Below, one piece after another: positions 45,191 through 54,322 of a DNA stretch of 64,000 nucleotides (positions within the stretch are counted from its first letter, which is position 1; every line of letters begins with the position of its first letter). This DNA comes from Natronomonas salinimetallica (lineage in GTDB: Archaea; Halobacteriota; Halobacteria; Halobacteriales; Haloarculaceae), in assembly GCF_013839515.1 (NCBI RefSeq), contig NZ_JACDNQ010000001.1:1-64000 (forward strand). Reading direction: 5' to 3'. The notes under the pieces are model-generated. The model was not told the DNA's origin. It made no database searches and was given only the letters and a program-made list of their open reading frames with translations. A program made the position numbers and the translations under genes.

Positions 45191-47137
45191 TCAGGCCAAA
45201 AAGACGTGTCGCGGCTGATCGGCCAGGACGTCACGGCCCCACTGGACGGTCTCACGGAACGCATCCGATCGGAAGAACGCCATCGCGTCCTCGCGACGCT
45301 CCCACTGGCTGGAGATGAACATATCGTTTTCGTCCCCCAGATTGGTCATGAGGTCGGTCTCGAGGTGGCCGTCCATCTCCGCGAGCATGTCGGTGACGTC
45401 ACCGAAGGTCTCGACGAACGCCTCGCGGTAGTCGGGCTTGACAGTGTAAAACATTCCCATGGTACCGAAGCCGCTCTCCTCGTCCGCGCCGGCCCGCCCG
45501 ACGATCCCCGGCAGTTCCGTGAGGAATCCGCTCGCGGTGTCTGCGGCCTCTTTCGTCTCCCAGATCGAGACGACCGCGGCGCGGCCGCCACCGTGTTCGT
45601 TCGCGTAGACGGCGGATTTGACGTGGGTGTCGTAGTGCTCGAACCGTCCGGCCAGCGAGTCGAGTTCGACGCGAAGCGTCTCCGGGTCGGCCTCGGAGTA
45701 CAGTACCATCGCGTAGACGTCCTCGCCGTGTGGCTGGCCCGCGTAGACGTCGTTGTCGTCGAGTTCTTCGCGGATGTCGTCGTTCGCGTCGGTGCTTTGG
45801 GCGTCCGCCCGTCGGCCGTTCGCATCGGCGTCCGTCCCTGTCTCGGCGTCGGTCTCTGCATCGGCGTCCGTCCCTGTCTCGGCGTCCGCCCCCCCAGCCC
45901 CGATCGGTGCGCCGATACCGGACTCGACGCCCTCGAGATCCGAGAGGAAGCCCGAGGCAGTGTTGGCCGCGCGCTCGTTCTCCCACAGCGAGACGACCGC
46001 GGTGTCGCCGGCGTTGGCTCGGACCGCAGTCAGTGCGTGGGTATCGTAGTGATCGAAGTTCCCACGGAGCCCCTCGACGTCCTCGGCGAGTTTCCCGGCG
46101 TCGGTCTCCGCGGCAAAGAGGAGGCCGTACCCCGCGTCGGCGTGCTCGTCGATGTCGACGCCGACACGGGAGAGCCGTTCCGCGAACGTCTCGGCGTCGA
46201 CCACCTCGTGTTCGGGGCTGGTGTCGGGCCGACCCGAGGAACCGCTGTCGTTTTCGTTCTCGGCGCTCGGGTGGCCGTCGCCACTCTCGGTGTCGCCGCC
46301 GGCGGGGTCGCTGTCGGGGGTCGGGTTCGCGTCGGACCTCTCCGCCCCACCGCTCGGCACCGTCTCGCCGGCCAGGAGTGCCGGGAGATCCTCGGGGGGG
46401 AATCGTCGGCCCATATAGAAGGGGCCGAACTCCGCGAACCGCGAGGAGGAGGGATCGAACCGCATCTCATAGAGGAGGTGTTTGATCTCGGTCGGATCGT
46501 CGGCGAACAGCGTCACGCCCCACTCGTAGTCGTCGAAGCCGACGCTGCCGGTGATGATCTGGCTCACCTTGCCGGCGTACTCGCGGCCGATCTCGCCGTG
46601 GGTGGCCATGTACTCGGCGCGCTCCTCGAAGGGGAGGTCATACCAGTTGTACTCGGGATCACGGCGTTTGTCCATCGGGTAGAAACAGACGTGTTCGGCG
46701 TCCGGAATCGTCGGATAGATTCGCTGTTGCATGTAGTTTCGCATCCCGGCGTCCTCGATGTCCTCGATCCCCTCGACGAGTTCTTCGTGCATGTAGCCAG
46801 AAACCTCCGTTACGGAGACGTAGGAACTCGCCCGCTCGGTAAACGCGGCGAAGGCCGTCGACTCGAAGCGGCGTTCGGCCCGATCGAGCGCCCCGAGCGT
46901 CGGCCGCAGATGCAGGATCAACAGATCGGCCTTGTGGCCGACGACCGAGAAGACCGCCGATCCACCTTCCTCGGCGTCCTCGAGGTCGATGTGGGATCGG
47001 AGATGCTCGATTCCTTCTTCCGTGGCCCGGTCGCGCTCCCGTTCGGTGGCGTCGCGCCATCCGTCCCAGTCGATCCGGCGGAGGTCGTGTAACGCGTACC
47101 ATCCTTCCTCGGTACCCGGCGGCTTTCGTTGCTCCAT
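45191..47137 (-). CDS. pitA: Heme-binding fusion: chlorite dismutase-like, two linker-joined repeats and C-terminal ABM (PitA-like)
   Basis: 648 residues from ATG 47137. Residues 1-240 are a chlorite dismutase/HemQ-type domain; the proximal haem His is probably in EIKHLLYEMRFD. A Ser/Asp/Gly-rich linker leads to two homologous modules (GNFDHYDTHALTAVRA and GRFEHYDTHVKSAVYA). The last about 100 residues are an ABM-type monooxygenase-like domain (YREAFVETFGDVTDMLAEMD). A Cld-ABM fusion called PitA was described in Haloferax; the extra middle modules make this one longer. It may act in haem synthesis or storage. Confidence 0.8.
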   Translation of the reverse strand: MEQRKPPGTEEGWYALHDLRRIDWDGWRDATERERDRATEEGIEHLRSHIDLEDAEEGGSAVFSVVGHKADLLILHLRPTLGALDRAERRFESTAFAAFTERASSYVSVTEVSGYMHEELVEGIEDIEDAGMRNYMQQRIYPTIPDAEHVCFYPMDKRRDPEYNWYDLPFEERAEYMATHGEIGREYAGKVSQIITGSVGFDDYEWGVTLFADDPTEIKHLLYEMRFDPSSSRFAEFGPFYMGRRFPPEDLPALLAGETVPSGGAERSDANPTPDSDPAGGDTESGDGHPSAENENDSGSSGRPDTSPEHEVVDAETFAERLSRVGVDIDEHADAGYGLLFAAETDAGKLAEDVEGLRGNFDHYDTHALTAVRANAGDTAVVSLWENERAANTASGFLSDLEGVESGIGAPIGAGGADAETGTDADAETDAETGTDADANGRRADAQSTDANDDIREELDDNDVYAGQPHGEDVYAMVLYSEADPETLRVELDSLAGRFEHYDTHVKSAVYANEHGGGRAAVVSIWETKEAADTASGFLTELPGIVGRAGADEESGFGTMGMFYTVKPDYREAFVETFGDVTDMLAEMDGHLETDLMTNLGDENDMFISSQWERREDAMAFFRSDAFRETVQWGRDVLADQPRHVFLA

Positions 47138-47631
47138 ACTCGGGGTTCGTCCGCGCGGGTAATGTGGGTTTTGCGTCGTGATACGGCCGGCTGTGTTCCC
47201 CCACGCGATCCGCGTCCGCGGGTGCGTGACGCGCCGGGAACGCGCCGCCGGCGGTACGGAATCCACGGCAGGGCGGACGTCGATCGGTAGCGCCCTCCGA
47301 TGGGGTGTCCACGCTTCGGCACCCGACACCGACGGCCGTCCCCGTGGGCGGGCCGGCGCGCCCCGCCCCCTGACCGGCCGGGGTCCCGCCGTGATCCGCC
47401 CCGCTTCGGTCGCGAACGCGGCCGAACCGCCGATTTATAATACATCATACCATCTATGAAATAATTACTCGACAGCCGATATAAAAGGTTAGAGAGCGTC
47501 TAAAACCGTCGTTAAATGAACCATCCCCTGCTCCAAATGCCGCGAAACGGGCGAACGATCCCGAATCGACGCGAAGGCTCTCCGGTTTATATAGGGGTGG
47601 GAACACGTAGAAACAGGCGAGGAGATTACTA
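47138..47631. other. Intergenic region with promoter and SD for small membrane gene
   Basis: Nothing coding is seen in the first 440 bp. A TATA box TTTATATA at 47586-47593 and a GGAG sequence at 47621-47624 (seven bases before ATG 47632) serve the next gene, which therefore has a leadered mRNA. Confidence 0.5.
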
Positions 47632-47913
47632 ATGTCGAGCGCCACCCCGTCCCGCCGAACCCCCTCCGCGAGAGACGACGGAAGTACCGCCGCCACCACC
47701 ACCGCCACCACTACCGCCACCGCTGCCTGGACCGATCGCCTCGCCGGCGGCGTTCGCGCGGCAGCCTTCTGGACGTCGACGGTCCTACCGGTCCTCGTCG
47801 TCGCCGCGCTCGTGATCGGCACGGCCGGACAGTACCCGGTGGCTCTGGCCGGTGTGTTGGTTTTGAACGTCGTCTGTGCCCTGGTCGGGCACGGCCACTC
47901 CCCGAGCGGATGA
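47632..47913 (+). CDS. Small membrane protein
   Basis: 93 residues. A Thr/Ala-rich N-terminus (TAATTTATTTATAAW) is followed by a hydrophobic stretch of two segments (VLPVLVVAALVIGTA and VALAGVLVLNVVCALVG). A clear promoter and SD precede it and it overlaps the next gene by four bases. Function unknown. Confidence 0.6.
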   Translation: MSSATPSRRTPSARDDGSTAATTTATTTATAAWTDRLAGGVRAAAFWTSTVLPVLVVAALVIGTAGQYPVALAGVLVLNVVCALVGHGHSPSG

Positions 47914-48164
47914 CTGTGGCCGGATCGAATACGGCCTCGGCGTACCGCTCTTATGGGGCCAAGCGGCTCGCCGAGTATCTCCGGCTCGAACTGGAACGGG
48001 CCGACGGCGAGTTGTACGTCAACGGTGAGCGGCTCGCCGACGACTTCGGCCGCTCGCCGGCCGAGATCGAACGGCTGCTTCGGGAGCTCTCCGGGTCGGC
48101 CCCGGGGCTTCGGATCTCGCTCGAGTCCGACTCCCCGCGGCCGGTCTGGTGTGTGTCACGGTAA
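47910..48164 (+). CDS. Small winged-helix-like protein (DUF7123-like)
   Basis: 84 residues. The pattern YLRLELERADGELYVNGERL, then ADDFGRSPAEIERLLREL, then PGLRISLESDSPRPVWCVS parallels the DUF7123-like protein at 53986-54234. It is probably a small DNA-binding or adaptor protein. ATGA overlap with the upstream membrane gene indicates coupling. Confidence 0.6.
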   Translation: MTVAGSNTASAYRSYGAKRLAEYLRLELERADGELYVNGERLADDFGRSPAEIERLLRELSGSAPGLRISLESDSPRPVWCVSR

Positions 48165-48220
48165 GCCCGAACGATTAGGCGGGAAGCCCGAACGATTAGG
48201 CGGGAAGCCCGAACGATTAG
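48163..48220 (+). repeat. 21-bp tandem repeats starting at the stop codon
   Basis: Units at 48163-48183 and 48184-48204 and a partial third (to about 48220), each beginning AAGCCCGAACGATTAG. The array begins inside the TAA stop of the preceding gene. Confidence 0.9.
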
Positions 48221-48222
48221 TC

Positions 48223-48413
48223 GTGGATGCAAGTCGCGTCGTAGAAGCAGGAAGCTCCGCCCTCAAGGAAGCCGCCTCTGCGGCTGATACTGGTGGACGA
48301 AATCAAATGAAACCGACTCACGAGTGATTCGCCGTTCGCTCCGTCGAACGGCGTGATCCTCGTGCGTCGTGTGTACATTCTTTTGTTCGTCAGTATGAGT
48401 AGGGCGGGGTAGT
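48223..48413 (+). pseudogene. IS200/IS605-type tnpB 3' end remnant split by MITE
   Basis: From 48223 a frame reads VDASRVVEAGSSALKEAASA, the typical C-terminus of haloarchaeal TnpB proteins. It breaks at the 108-bp MITE. After removing the MITE and one TGA duplication, the frame ends AAE-stop, followed by GGGCGGGGTAGTTCAC, the usual right end of this element type, which abuts the M50 protease gene. Confidence 0.65.
48288..48395. repeat. 108-bp MITE, copy 4
   Basis: TACTG...CAGTA ends with TGA duplication (48285-48287, 48396-48398). Inserted at the stop codon of the tnpB remnant. Confidence 0.9.
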
Positions 48414-50222
48414 TCACGCGAGGAGCCACGGGACGAACAACAGCCCGAGCAGGCTCAGGATCATCACCGCGCTTATCATCGTCGTCACTGCGCCCACAGC
48501 GACGGAACTGGCCTCACCCGGAAGGCGAGCGGCCGTCGCCTCGACGCAGGCGTTGAGGATGTGCCCGCCGTCGAGCGGATACGACGGGATGCAGTTGAAG
48601 ATCCCGAGGTTGATATTGACCCAGCCGGTCCAAAACAGGAGGTTCAAGGCTCCGAAGACGGCACCGGCACCGAGCGGCCCCGACACCGCATAGAAGTTGG
48701 TCACTGCGCCGTTGAACCCGGCGAAATTGTAGCCGACGTTCGGGTCGACGGTGCTCATGAAAGGCAACACGAGCGCGCCGACGGTCCGCGTCACGAACGA
48801 CGTTACGGGATCTTCACCCAGCCCGGTCCCGCCGAGCATGGCGTGATAGCGATCGGCCGGATACGTGTCGATGCCGAAATCGTCGACCGTGAGGCCGCTC
48901 GTCCCCGCCTGAATCCCGCCGACGCCGAGGAAGCCGTACTCCCCCTCCGGGTGTTCGTCGAGCGTAGCCGCGTAGACGTGTCGCTCGCCGTTCCAGGGGC
49001 CGTTCTCGCCGTGGTACGTGACGACCTCCACCGTCTGGCCGGGCTCCGTCTCGGCCAGGACCGCCGACAGCGCCTCGTGATCGGGCGTCCGTTTGCCGTC
49101 GACGCTGTGGATGATGAGCGGCTCGTCGGGCGCACCTGCCGTCCCGAGCGGCTGGTCCGCCGGGACCGTGCTGGCGAAGGTGCCGACGGGGATCCGGACG
49201 CTCCGATCGCCGCCCGAGCCGTCGACCCCCGATCCGTCGGGTTTCGACCGGTTGAGACCCAATTCGACGACGTCGGCCCCCGCGAGCGCCGCCTCGAACT
49301 CGGACTCGGTGTGGACGGCCTCGCCGTCGACGCGTTCGATCCTGGCCCCCGTCTCGACCGGCCCGTCGACGACCGCACGGGTGACGATGAGGCTCCGGTC
49401 GACCGTGACCGGATCGCCGTCCCGTCGCTCGACGGTGACTCGCCTGTCGGCGTCGTCGAGGGCGGCGCTGAACGCCGCCTCCCCGTCGACCGATTCGCCA
49501 TCGACGCCGACCAATACGTCACCGCGGTCGATCCCGGCGTCCTCGGCCGCCGATCCCGGAAGCACGCCACCGATGGCGACACCGGGGACGACGGTGACGA
49601 GGCTCGCGACGATCCCGAAAAGCAATACGAACGAGACCACGGTCACGAAGAAGTTGTTCGTCACGCCGGCGGCGAACATCCGAGCCTTACCGCCGCGGTC
49701 TGCCGATTCTTGGCTCCCTTCGTCCGGCTGGACGAACGCACCCATCGGAATGAACGCGAGCAATGCGATGCCCATCGACTCGATCTCGATGTCCTCGACA
49801 CGACACAGCAGGCCGTGGCCGCCCTCGTGGACGACGAGCCCGACGATCAGACCGGCGACGATATCGACGGCGGCCGCCCACGGCAGAAACTGATTGACGC
49901 CGGGAATGACGAGGGCGTCCTGCGGGCGGACGAAGCCGGCGGCCTGCGGCTGGGAGACCGTACTGATCGCCGACAGGAGCACCGTAACGAACGCCCCGAC
50001 CATGATCACGAGCGCGATCCCGACCCCGAGGTTGCCCCACGCACGCCAAAAGCGCCTCGGCGACGCGAGCCACTCGAGGAGTGCGCGTCCCCGTTTCGTG
50101 TGAATCGTCAGGATCGGCCCCGAGACGTTGAACGACGACGGCAACAGCCCGCGGGCTTCGAGCGCCATCGCGGCGGCCGTATAAATAAGGATCCCGATCA
50201 GGATCCAAGACAGCGTGCTCAT
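48414..50222 (-). CDS. Site-2-type M50 metalloprotease with PDZ domain
   Basis: 602 residues from ATG 50222 (MSTLSWILIGILIYTAAAMA). The zinc motif HEGGH lies in GLVVHEGGHGLLC, and the second motif in YPLDGGHILNA. A PDZ-like region (GVLPGSAAEDAGIDRGDVLV and following), apparently repeated, lies between, and several transmembrane segments frame the sites. It cleaves membrane-embedded regulators; the substrate is unknown. The stop is next to the IS remnant. Confidence 0.88.
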   Translation of the reverse strand: MSTLSWILIGILIYTAAAMALEARGLLPSSFNVSGPILTIHTKRGRALLEWLASPRRFWRAWGNLGVGIALVIMVGAFVTVLLSAISTVSQPQAAGFVRPQDALVIPGVNQFLPWAAAVDIVAGLIVGLVVHEGGHGLLCRVEDIEIESMGIALLAFIPMGAFVQPDEGSQESADRGGKARMFAAGVTNNFFVTVVSFVLLFGIVASLVTVVPGVAIGGVLPGSAAEDAGIDRGDVLVGVDGESVDGEAAFSAALDDADRRVTVERRDGDPVTVDRSLIVTRAVVDGPVETGARIERVDGEAVHTESEFEAALAGADVVELGLNRSKPDGSGVDGSGGDRSVRIPVGTFASTVPADQPLGTAGAPDEPLIIHSVDGKRTPDHEALSAVLAETEPGQTVEVVTYHGENGPWNGERHVYAATLDEHPEGEYGFLGVGGIQAGTSGLTVDDFGIDTYPADRYHAMLGGTGLGEDPVTSFVTRTVGALVLPFMSTVDPNVGYNFAGFNGAVTNFYAVSGPLGAGAVFGALNLLFWTGWVNINLGIFNCIPSYPLDGGHILNACVEATAARLPGEASSVAVGAVTTMISAVMILSLLGLLFVPWLLA

Positions 50223-50343
50223 TGGATAGTGGTAGGGCCTCGGATACTGAAAAGTCGTTCCGTCGGGGCGGGGTGTTCCGACGTCCACGGGCGGCCGGCG
50301 TCGGCCGTTTTATCAGCGGACAAGGCGAATACCCCGAAGTGAT

Positions 50344-51984
50344 TCACGCCTCCCGGCGGAGCCGCCGGACGACGAAGGCGTCGTCCATGGCGGCGAGGAA
50401 CGGGCCGAGGCGCGGCCCTTCCGGCTCGTCGAGGAAGAGCCGATATCCCGCCGCAAAGAACTCTCCAACGGGCACGTCGTTGTTCCGGGCGGTCTCGTAG
50501 ATCTTCTCTTGGAGGGCTTTCTCGTCCGGGGACTCGGCCTCGACGACGGCGGCGAGGTCCTCGAGTGCGGTCTCGACGCCGTCGTCGAAGTCGGTCTCGG
50601 GGAGCGTCTCGGCGAGGCGGTAGTTGAACTCGTTGTCCGTTCGGACCGCCCACGCGCGCGCCTTTTCGACGCGCTCGAGGGCGGCGTCGATCTCGTCCTC
50701 GCCCGCGTCTTCGGGGAGATGTCCCGACCGTCTGGCCATCGCGATGCGCAGGTCCCGGTCGTCGGTCATCCCGAGAACGGCGGCGAAGGTGTAGGGGATC
50801 CGGATCGGCCGCGTCCCCGTGTCGTCGACGACCATCGGGTAGGCGCGCTCGGCCCGTTCGGCCTCGTCCGCGCCGATCCCCTCCGTCTCGCCCTCGAAGT
50901 AGGCCCGCTCGAAGCGATCGAACTCGTCGACGAGTCGGTCGATCCGCCCGACGTCGAAATCGCGCTGTTTCTTCGGGTTCTTCGTGAAGAAATACCGGAT
51001 CACGTCGACTTCGAGGAGCTCCAGAACCTCCTCGACCGTTATGAGGTTGCCGGCCGACGACGACAGCGCGTCACCGTTGAGCGTAAACCACTCGTACACC
51101 ATCGGTACCGGCGGCTCGAAGCCGAACACGTCGCGGGCGATCGTCTCGCCGGAGGGCCACGATCCCTCGGCGTGGTCCTTGCCGAACGGCTCGAAGTCGA
51201 TCCCGAGCGTCAGCCACTGGGCGGGCCACTCGAAGCGCCACGGCAGTTTCCCCTCGCGGAACGTCGCCGTCCCCTCGTGGCCGCAGCCCTCGATGACGCC
51301 GTCGCCCGCCTCGACGTCACTGCAGACGTACTCGACGGTCCTCGAGTCGAGATCGACCCCCGTTATGGTCTCCGTGAGGTGTCCACACTCCGAACACTGT
51401 GCGAAGAAGGGAACGTACCCGTCATCGACTTTGTTCTGAAACGTCGAGAGGACTTCGCGCGCGGTTTCGCGACCCGCGAGGACACGCTCGACCGCGTCGT
51501 CGAACCGCCCGGACTCGTACAGTTCGGTGTTGGAGACGGTCTCGATCGGAACGTCGACGACCGCCGCCGACCGGCCGAGCAGTTCGGTGAAGTGCGCGCC
51601 GTAGGAGTCACAACACCCGAACGGGTCGGGGATGTCGGTGTAGGGCTTACCGAGGTTTCGGCCCAGCGCACCGGCATCGACCTCGCCGAGGCCGACGACG
51701 TTCCACTCTAGATCCGCGAGCTTGCGGGGGAGCTTCCGGAGTCGATCCCGGTCGTCGGTCGTGAACACCTGCTCGACCTCGTGGCCGCGTTCTCTAAGCG
51801 CCTCGGCCACGAAGTAGCCGCGCATGATCTCGTTGAAGTGGCCGAGGTGGGGAACGCCCGATGGCGAGACGCCGCCTTTGATTACGATGGGGTCCTCGGG
51901 GTCACGGGCTTCGATCTCGTCGGCGACGGCGTCGGCCCAGAACGCGCGCCGTTCGTCGGTCCCCACGTCGTAGGGGTCACTCAT
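50344..51984 (-). CDS. lysS: Lysyl-tRNA synthetase, class I
   Basis: 546 residues from ATG 51984 (MSDPYDVGTDERR). The class I HIGH motif is HLGH in PSGVPHLGHFNE and the KMSKS-like loop is LSSSAGN. A zinc-binding insertion carries CSECGH and EGCGH. Class I LysRS is the form in many archaea. The start overlaps the pyrH stop by eight bases, so the two form an operon. Confidence 0.95.
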   Translation of the reverse strand: MSDPYDVGTDERRAFWADAVADEIEARDPEDPIVIKGGVSPSGVPHLGHFNEIMRGYFVAEALRERGHEVEQVFTTDDRDRLRKLPRKLADLEWNVVGLGEVDAGALGRNLGKPYTDIPDPFGCCDSYGAHFTELLGRSAAVVDVPIETVSNTELYESGRFDDAVERVLAGRETAREVLSTFQNKVDDGYVPFFAQCSECGHLTETITGVDLDSRTVEYVCSDVEAGDGVIEGCGHEGTATFREGKLPWRFEWPAQWLTLGIDFEPFGKDHAEGSWPSGETIARDVFGFEPPVPMVYEWFTLNGDALSSSAGNLITVEEVLELLEVDVIRYFFTKNPKKQRDFDVGRIDRLVDEFDRFERAYFEGETEGIGADEAERAERAYPMVVDDTGTRPIRIPYTFAAVLGMTDDRDLRIAMARRSGHLPEDAGEDEIDAALERVEKARAWAVRTDNEFNYRLAETLPETDFDDGVETALEDLAAVVEAESPDEKALQEKIYETARNNDVPVGEFFAAGYRLFLDEPEGPRLGPFLAAMDDAFVVRRLRREA

Positions 51985-52660
51985 TCGGGAGGACCTCCGT
52001 CCCCCGGGCGTCGCCCTCGACCGCGTCGGCGATCCGGGAGGGATCCGACCCGTCCAACACGACGGCACGGAGCCCGGAGCGCTCGATTATCTTCGCGGCG
52101 AGTAGGTCGACGGGCGCGTTCGAGCCCGCCGCGGTCTCGATCGAGGAGATGACGTCGACGAGGTCCCCCGCGCTCAACTCGTCGTAGCGCTCGGCGTCCG
52201 CCTCCGCGTTCGGATCGGCCGAGAAGACCCCCGGGACGCTCGTCGCGTAGATGAGCACGTCCGCGCCGGCCATTTCGGCCAACAGTGCGGCGACGGCGTC
52301 GGTCGTGTGACCGGGGATCGTCCCGCCCATCACGGCGACCTCCCCGCGCCGCAGCGAGGCGCGGGCGGCCTCGTGGGACTCGGCTGGTTCCGGCGTGGCG
52401 GAGCTTTCGAGGGCGGTGATCAACAGCCGGGCGTTCAGCCGCGTCACGTCGATCCCGAGGGCGTCGAGGTCGTACTCGGTCGCGCCGAGCACTCTGGCCG
52501 TTCCGATGTAACGGCGGGCGACGCCGCCGCCGCCAACGACGGCGGCGACCTCGTGGCCATCGTCGACCAGCCCGTCGATCACGTTCGCGTGGGCGTCGAC
52601 GCGGTCGGCCTCGAGATTGGGGGCGAGAACGCTCCCGCCGATAGAAACGATAACTCTCAT
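51977..52660 (-). CDS. pyrH: Uridylate kinase
   Basis: 227 residues. It phosphorylates UMP with ATP. The amino-acid-kinase family motifs IVSIGGSVLAP, VVGGGGVARRYIGTAR and GTIPGHTTDAVAALLAE are intact, with IYATSVPGVFSADPN in the nucleotide region. Upstream gene of lysS in a two-gene operon. Confidence 0.94.
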   Translation of the reverse strand: MRVIVSIGGSVLAPNLEADRVDAHANVIDGLVDDGHEVAAVVGGGGVARRYIGTARVLGATEYDLDALGIDVTRLNARLLITALESSATPEPAESHEAARASLRRGEVAVMGGTIPGHTTDAVAALLAEMAGADVLIYATSVPGVFSADPNAEADAERYDELSAGDLVDVISSIETAAGSNAPVDLLAAKIIERSGLRAVVLDGSDPSRIADAVEGDARGTEVLPNE

Positions 52661-52743
52661 TGGGATATGGTTGCCCTGTTTTACTCTTAAGGGTTGTCAA
52701 GCCCTCCGACACCTACAAGCGCTCCCGGACGAAGGACTCCCGT

Positions 52744-53529
52744 ATGTACACGGTCTCTGTGCTCGGATCGGACGCCGAACCCACCGTCTCGCGCCTCGTG
52801 GAGGCGGCCGAGGGACGCGTCGGAACCGTCCGTTTAGAAACCGCCGCCGATGGCGGGCGAACTCGCGCGCGCGAGGCGACGGGGTACGTCGTCGACGACA
52901 GCTGGCACGCGAGCGGCGAGGGACTCTCCGTCAGGGACGCGATCGACCGGCTCGCACCGGACCACGAGTACGCGTTCGTCCTCGGTGCGCCCGAGGCACG
53001 GCTCCCGGTCGTCGTGGCCGGCGAAACGGACGCGGCGGTCGGTGACCCGATCGTATCCGTCGATGGCGTCGGCGACCTCGATGCGGACGCCGCCCTCGGG
53101 GCAATCGACGGGACGGACCCCTACGAGACGCTCGAATCGCTGGTCGCGGCGGTGAAACGGTCCGACAAGGCGACGTACTCCGGCGCGATTGCTACGTTCA
53201 CCGGCCGCGTCCGCGCGAAGGAGGACGAAGCCGACGAGCGGACGCGGTATCTGGAGTTCGAAAAGTACGACGGGGTCGCCGAACGACGGATGGACGAAAT
53301 CGAGTCGGAACTCGAAGCGCGCGACGGGATCCTGGACGTGCGGATGCACCACCGGACCGGACGCATCCCCGACGGCGAGGACATCGTTTTCGTCGTCGTC
53401 CTCGCCGGCCACCGCGGGGAGGCGTTCCGGACGGTCGAAGACGGCATCGACCGGCTGAAAGCGGAGGTCCCGTTATTCAAAAAGGAAGTGACCGACGAGG
53501 AGACCTTCTGGGTCCACGAGCGGGACTGA
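52744..53529 (+). CDS. moaE: Molybdopterin synthase MoaE with N-terminal extension
   Basis: 261 residues. The C-terminal 130 residues are MoaE (SGAIATFTGRVRAKEDEADE, YLEFEKYDGVAERRM, MHHRTGRIPDGEDIVFVVV and VPLFKKEVTDEETFWVHE), which inserts sulfur into precursor Z. The N-terminal 115 residues (MYTVSVLGSDAEPTVSRLVE) are a haloarchaeal extension of P-loop-like shape without a clear Walker A. Its usual partner is a MoaD protein, and the MoaD-like gene at 28.2 kb lacks the GG tail. Confidence 0.9.
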   Translation: MYTVSVLGSDAEPTVSRLVEAAEGRVGTVRLETAADGGRTRAREATGYVVDDSWHASGEGLSVRDAIDRLAPDHEYAFVLGAPEARLPVVVAGETDAAVGDPIVSVDGVGDLDADAALGAIDGTDPYETLESLVAAVKRSDKATYSGAIATFTGRVRAKEDEADERTRYLEFEKYDGVAERRMDEIESELEARDGILDVRMHHRTGRIPDGEDIVFVVVLAGHRGEAFRTVEDGIDRLKAEVPLFKKEVTDEETFWVHERD

Positions 53530-53561
53530 TCGGGACGCTCCCGTCATACCGGAGCACCGAT

Positions 53562-53688
53562 CGGAACGCACGGACGCGGGTCGGGACGACACCGTGGTTG
53601 GCCGGGCCGGAACGCATGGACGCGGGTCGGGACGACACCGTGGTTGGCCGGGCCGGAACGCACGGACGCGGGTCGGGACGACACCGTG
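53562..53688. repeat. 46-bp tandem repeats downstream of moaE
   Basis: Units at 53562-53607 and 53608-53653, and a partial third to about 53688. They start 32 bp after the moaE stop. GC-rich, with no coding signal. Confidence 0.9.
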
Positions 53689-53950
53689 GCGGGCGTGGCC
53701 TGGGACATCCGGACCCGGACCGGCGCACACTGTGGCGGCATCCAGCGTCCGGGGGACGTTTTTCGCCCCGAAGCCTCCTTTATTCAGGATTTCAACTCCG
53801 ATATTATGTAGCATAATTCTCCATAGTATTAAAGAAAGAAAAGCCCAAAACAGATTATAAAACGTCTGAGAACTTTTGAGACATTTATAAAACGTCTCTT
53901 GTTTACGGATTTGTGTCGAATCGAACCGAAGGCACCCGAAGCTTCTCGCC

Positions 53951-53980
53951 TTTATATACTTCTCCGGCGGCAAGGGGAGG
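53951..53980 (+). promoter_or_regulatory. TATA box and Shine-Dalgarno of the DUF7123 gene
   Basis: TTTATATA at 53951-53958, with GGGGAGG at 53974-53980. The SD is five bases before GTG 53986 but 14 before ATG 53995, which favours the GTG start. Confidence 0.55.
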
Positions 53981-53985
53981 ATGAG

Positions 53986-54234
53986 GTGTCAGATATGAGC
54001 GCCACAACGGAGCCCACGACGGAGAGCAAGGAGACGCGCCTTCGACAGTATCTCAGCCAACGGGCCGAGGATGGCGAAGTGTACATAAAGAGCAAGTTCA
54101 TTGCCGACGACGTCGAGCTCTCCCCGAAGGAGATCGGCGCGTTGATGGTGAAACTCCGCGATTCCGCCCCCGACCTCGAGATCGAAAAGTGGTCCTACAC
54201 CTCCGCGACCACGTGGCGCGTCACGCGTGGATGA
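53986..54234 (+). CDS. DUF7123-type small winged-helix-like protein
   Basis: 82 residues from GTG 53986 (79 from ATG 53995). YLSQRAEDGEVYIKSKFIAD, ELSPKEIGALMVKLRDSA and KWSYTSATTWRVTRG are typical of this haloarchaeal family. A paralogue lies at 47910-48164. Probably a small regulator; no direct function known. The stop is followed at once by a tandem array. Confidence 0.75.
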   Translation: MSDMSATTEPTTESKETRLRQYLSQRAEDGEVYIKSKFIADDVELSPKEIGALMVKLRDSAPDLEIEKWSYTSATTWRVTRG

Positions 54235-54322
54235 TGACGTCTGCCTCCGACGACCGTGACGTCTGCCTCCGACGACCGTGACGTCTGCCTCCGACGACCG
54301 TGACGTCTGCCTCCGACGACCG
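54235..54322 (+). repeat. Four 22-bp tandem repeats immediately after stop
   Basis: Exact units at 54235-54256, 54257-54278, 54279-54300 and 54301-54322 starting TGACGTCTGCC; the first base follows the TGA stop of the DUF7123 gene. Confidence 0.93.
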
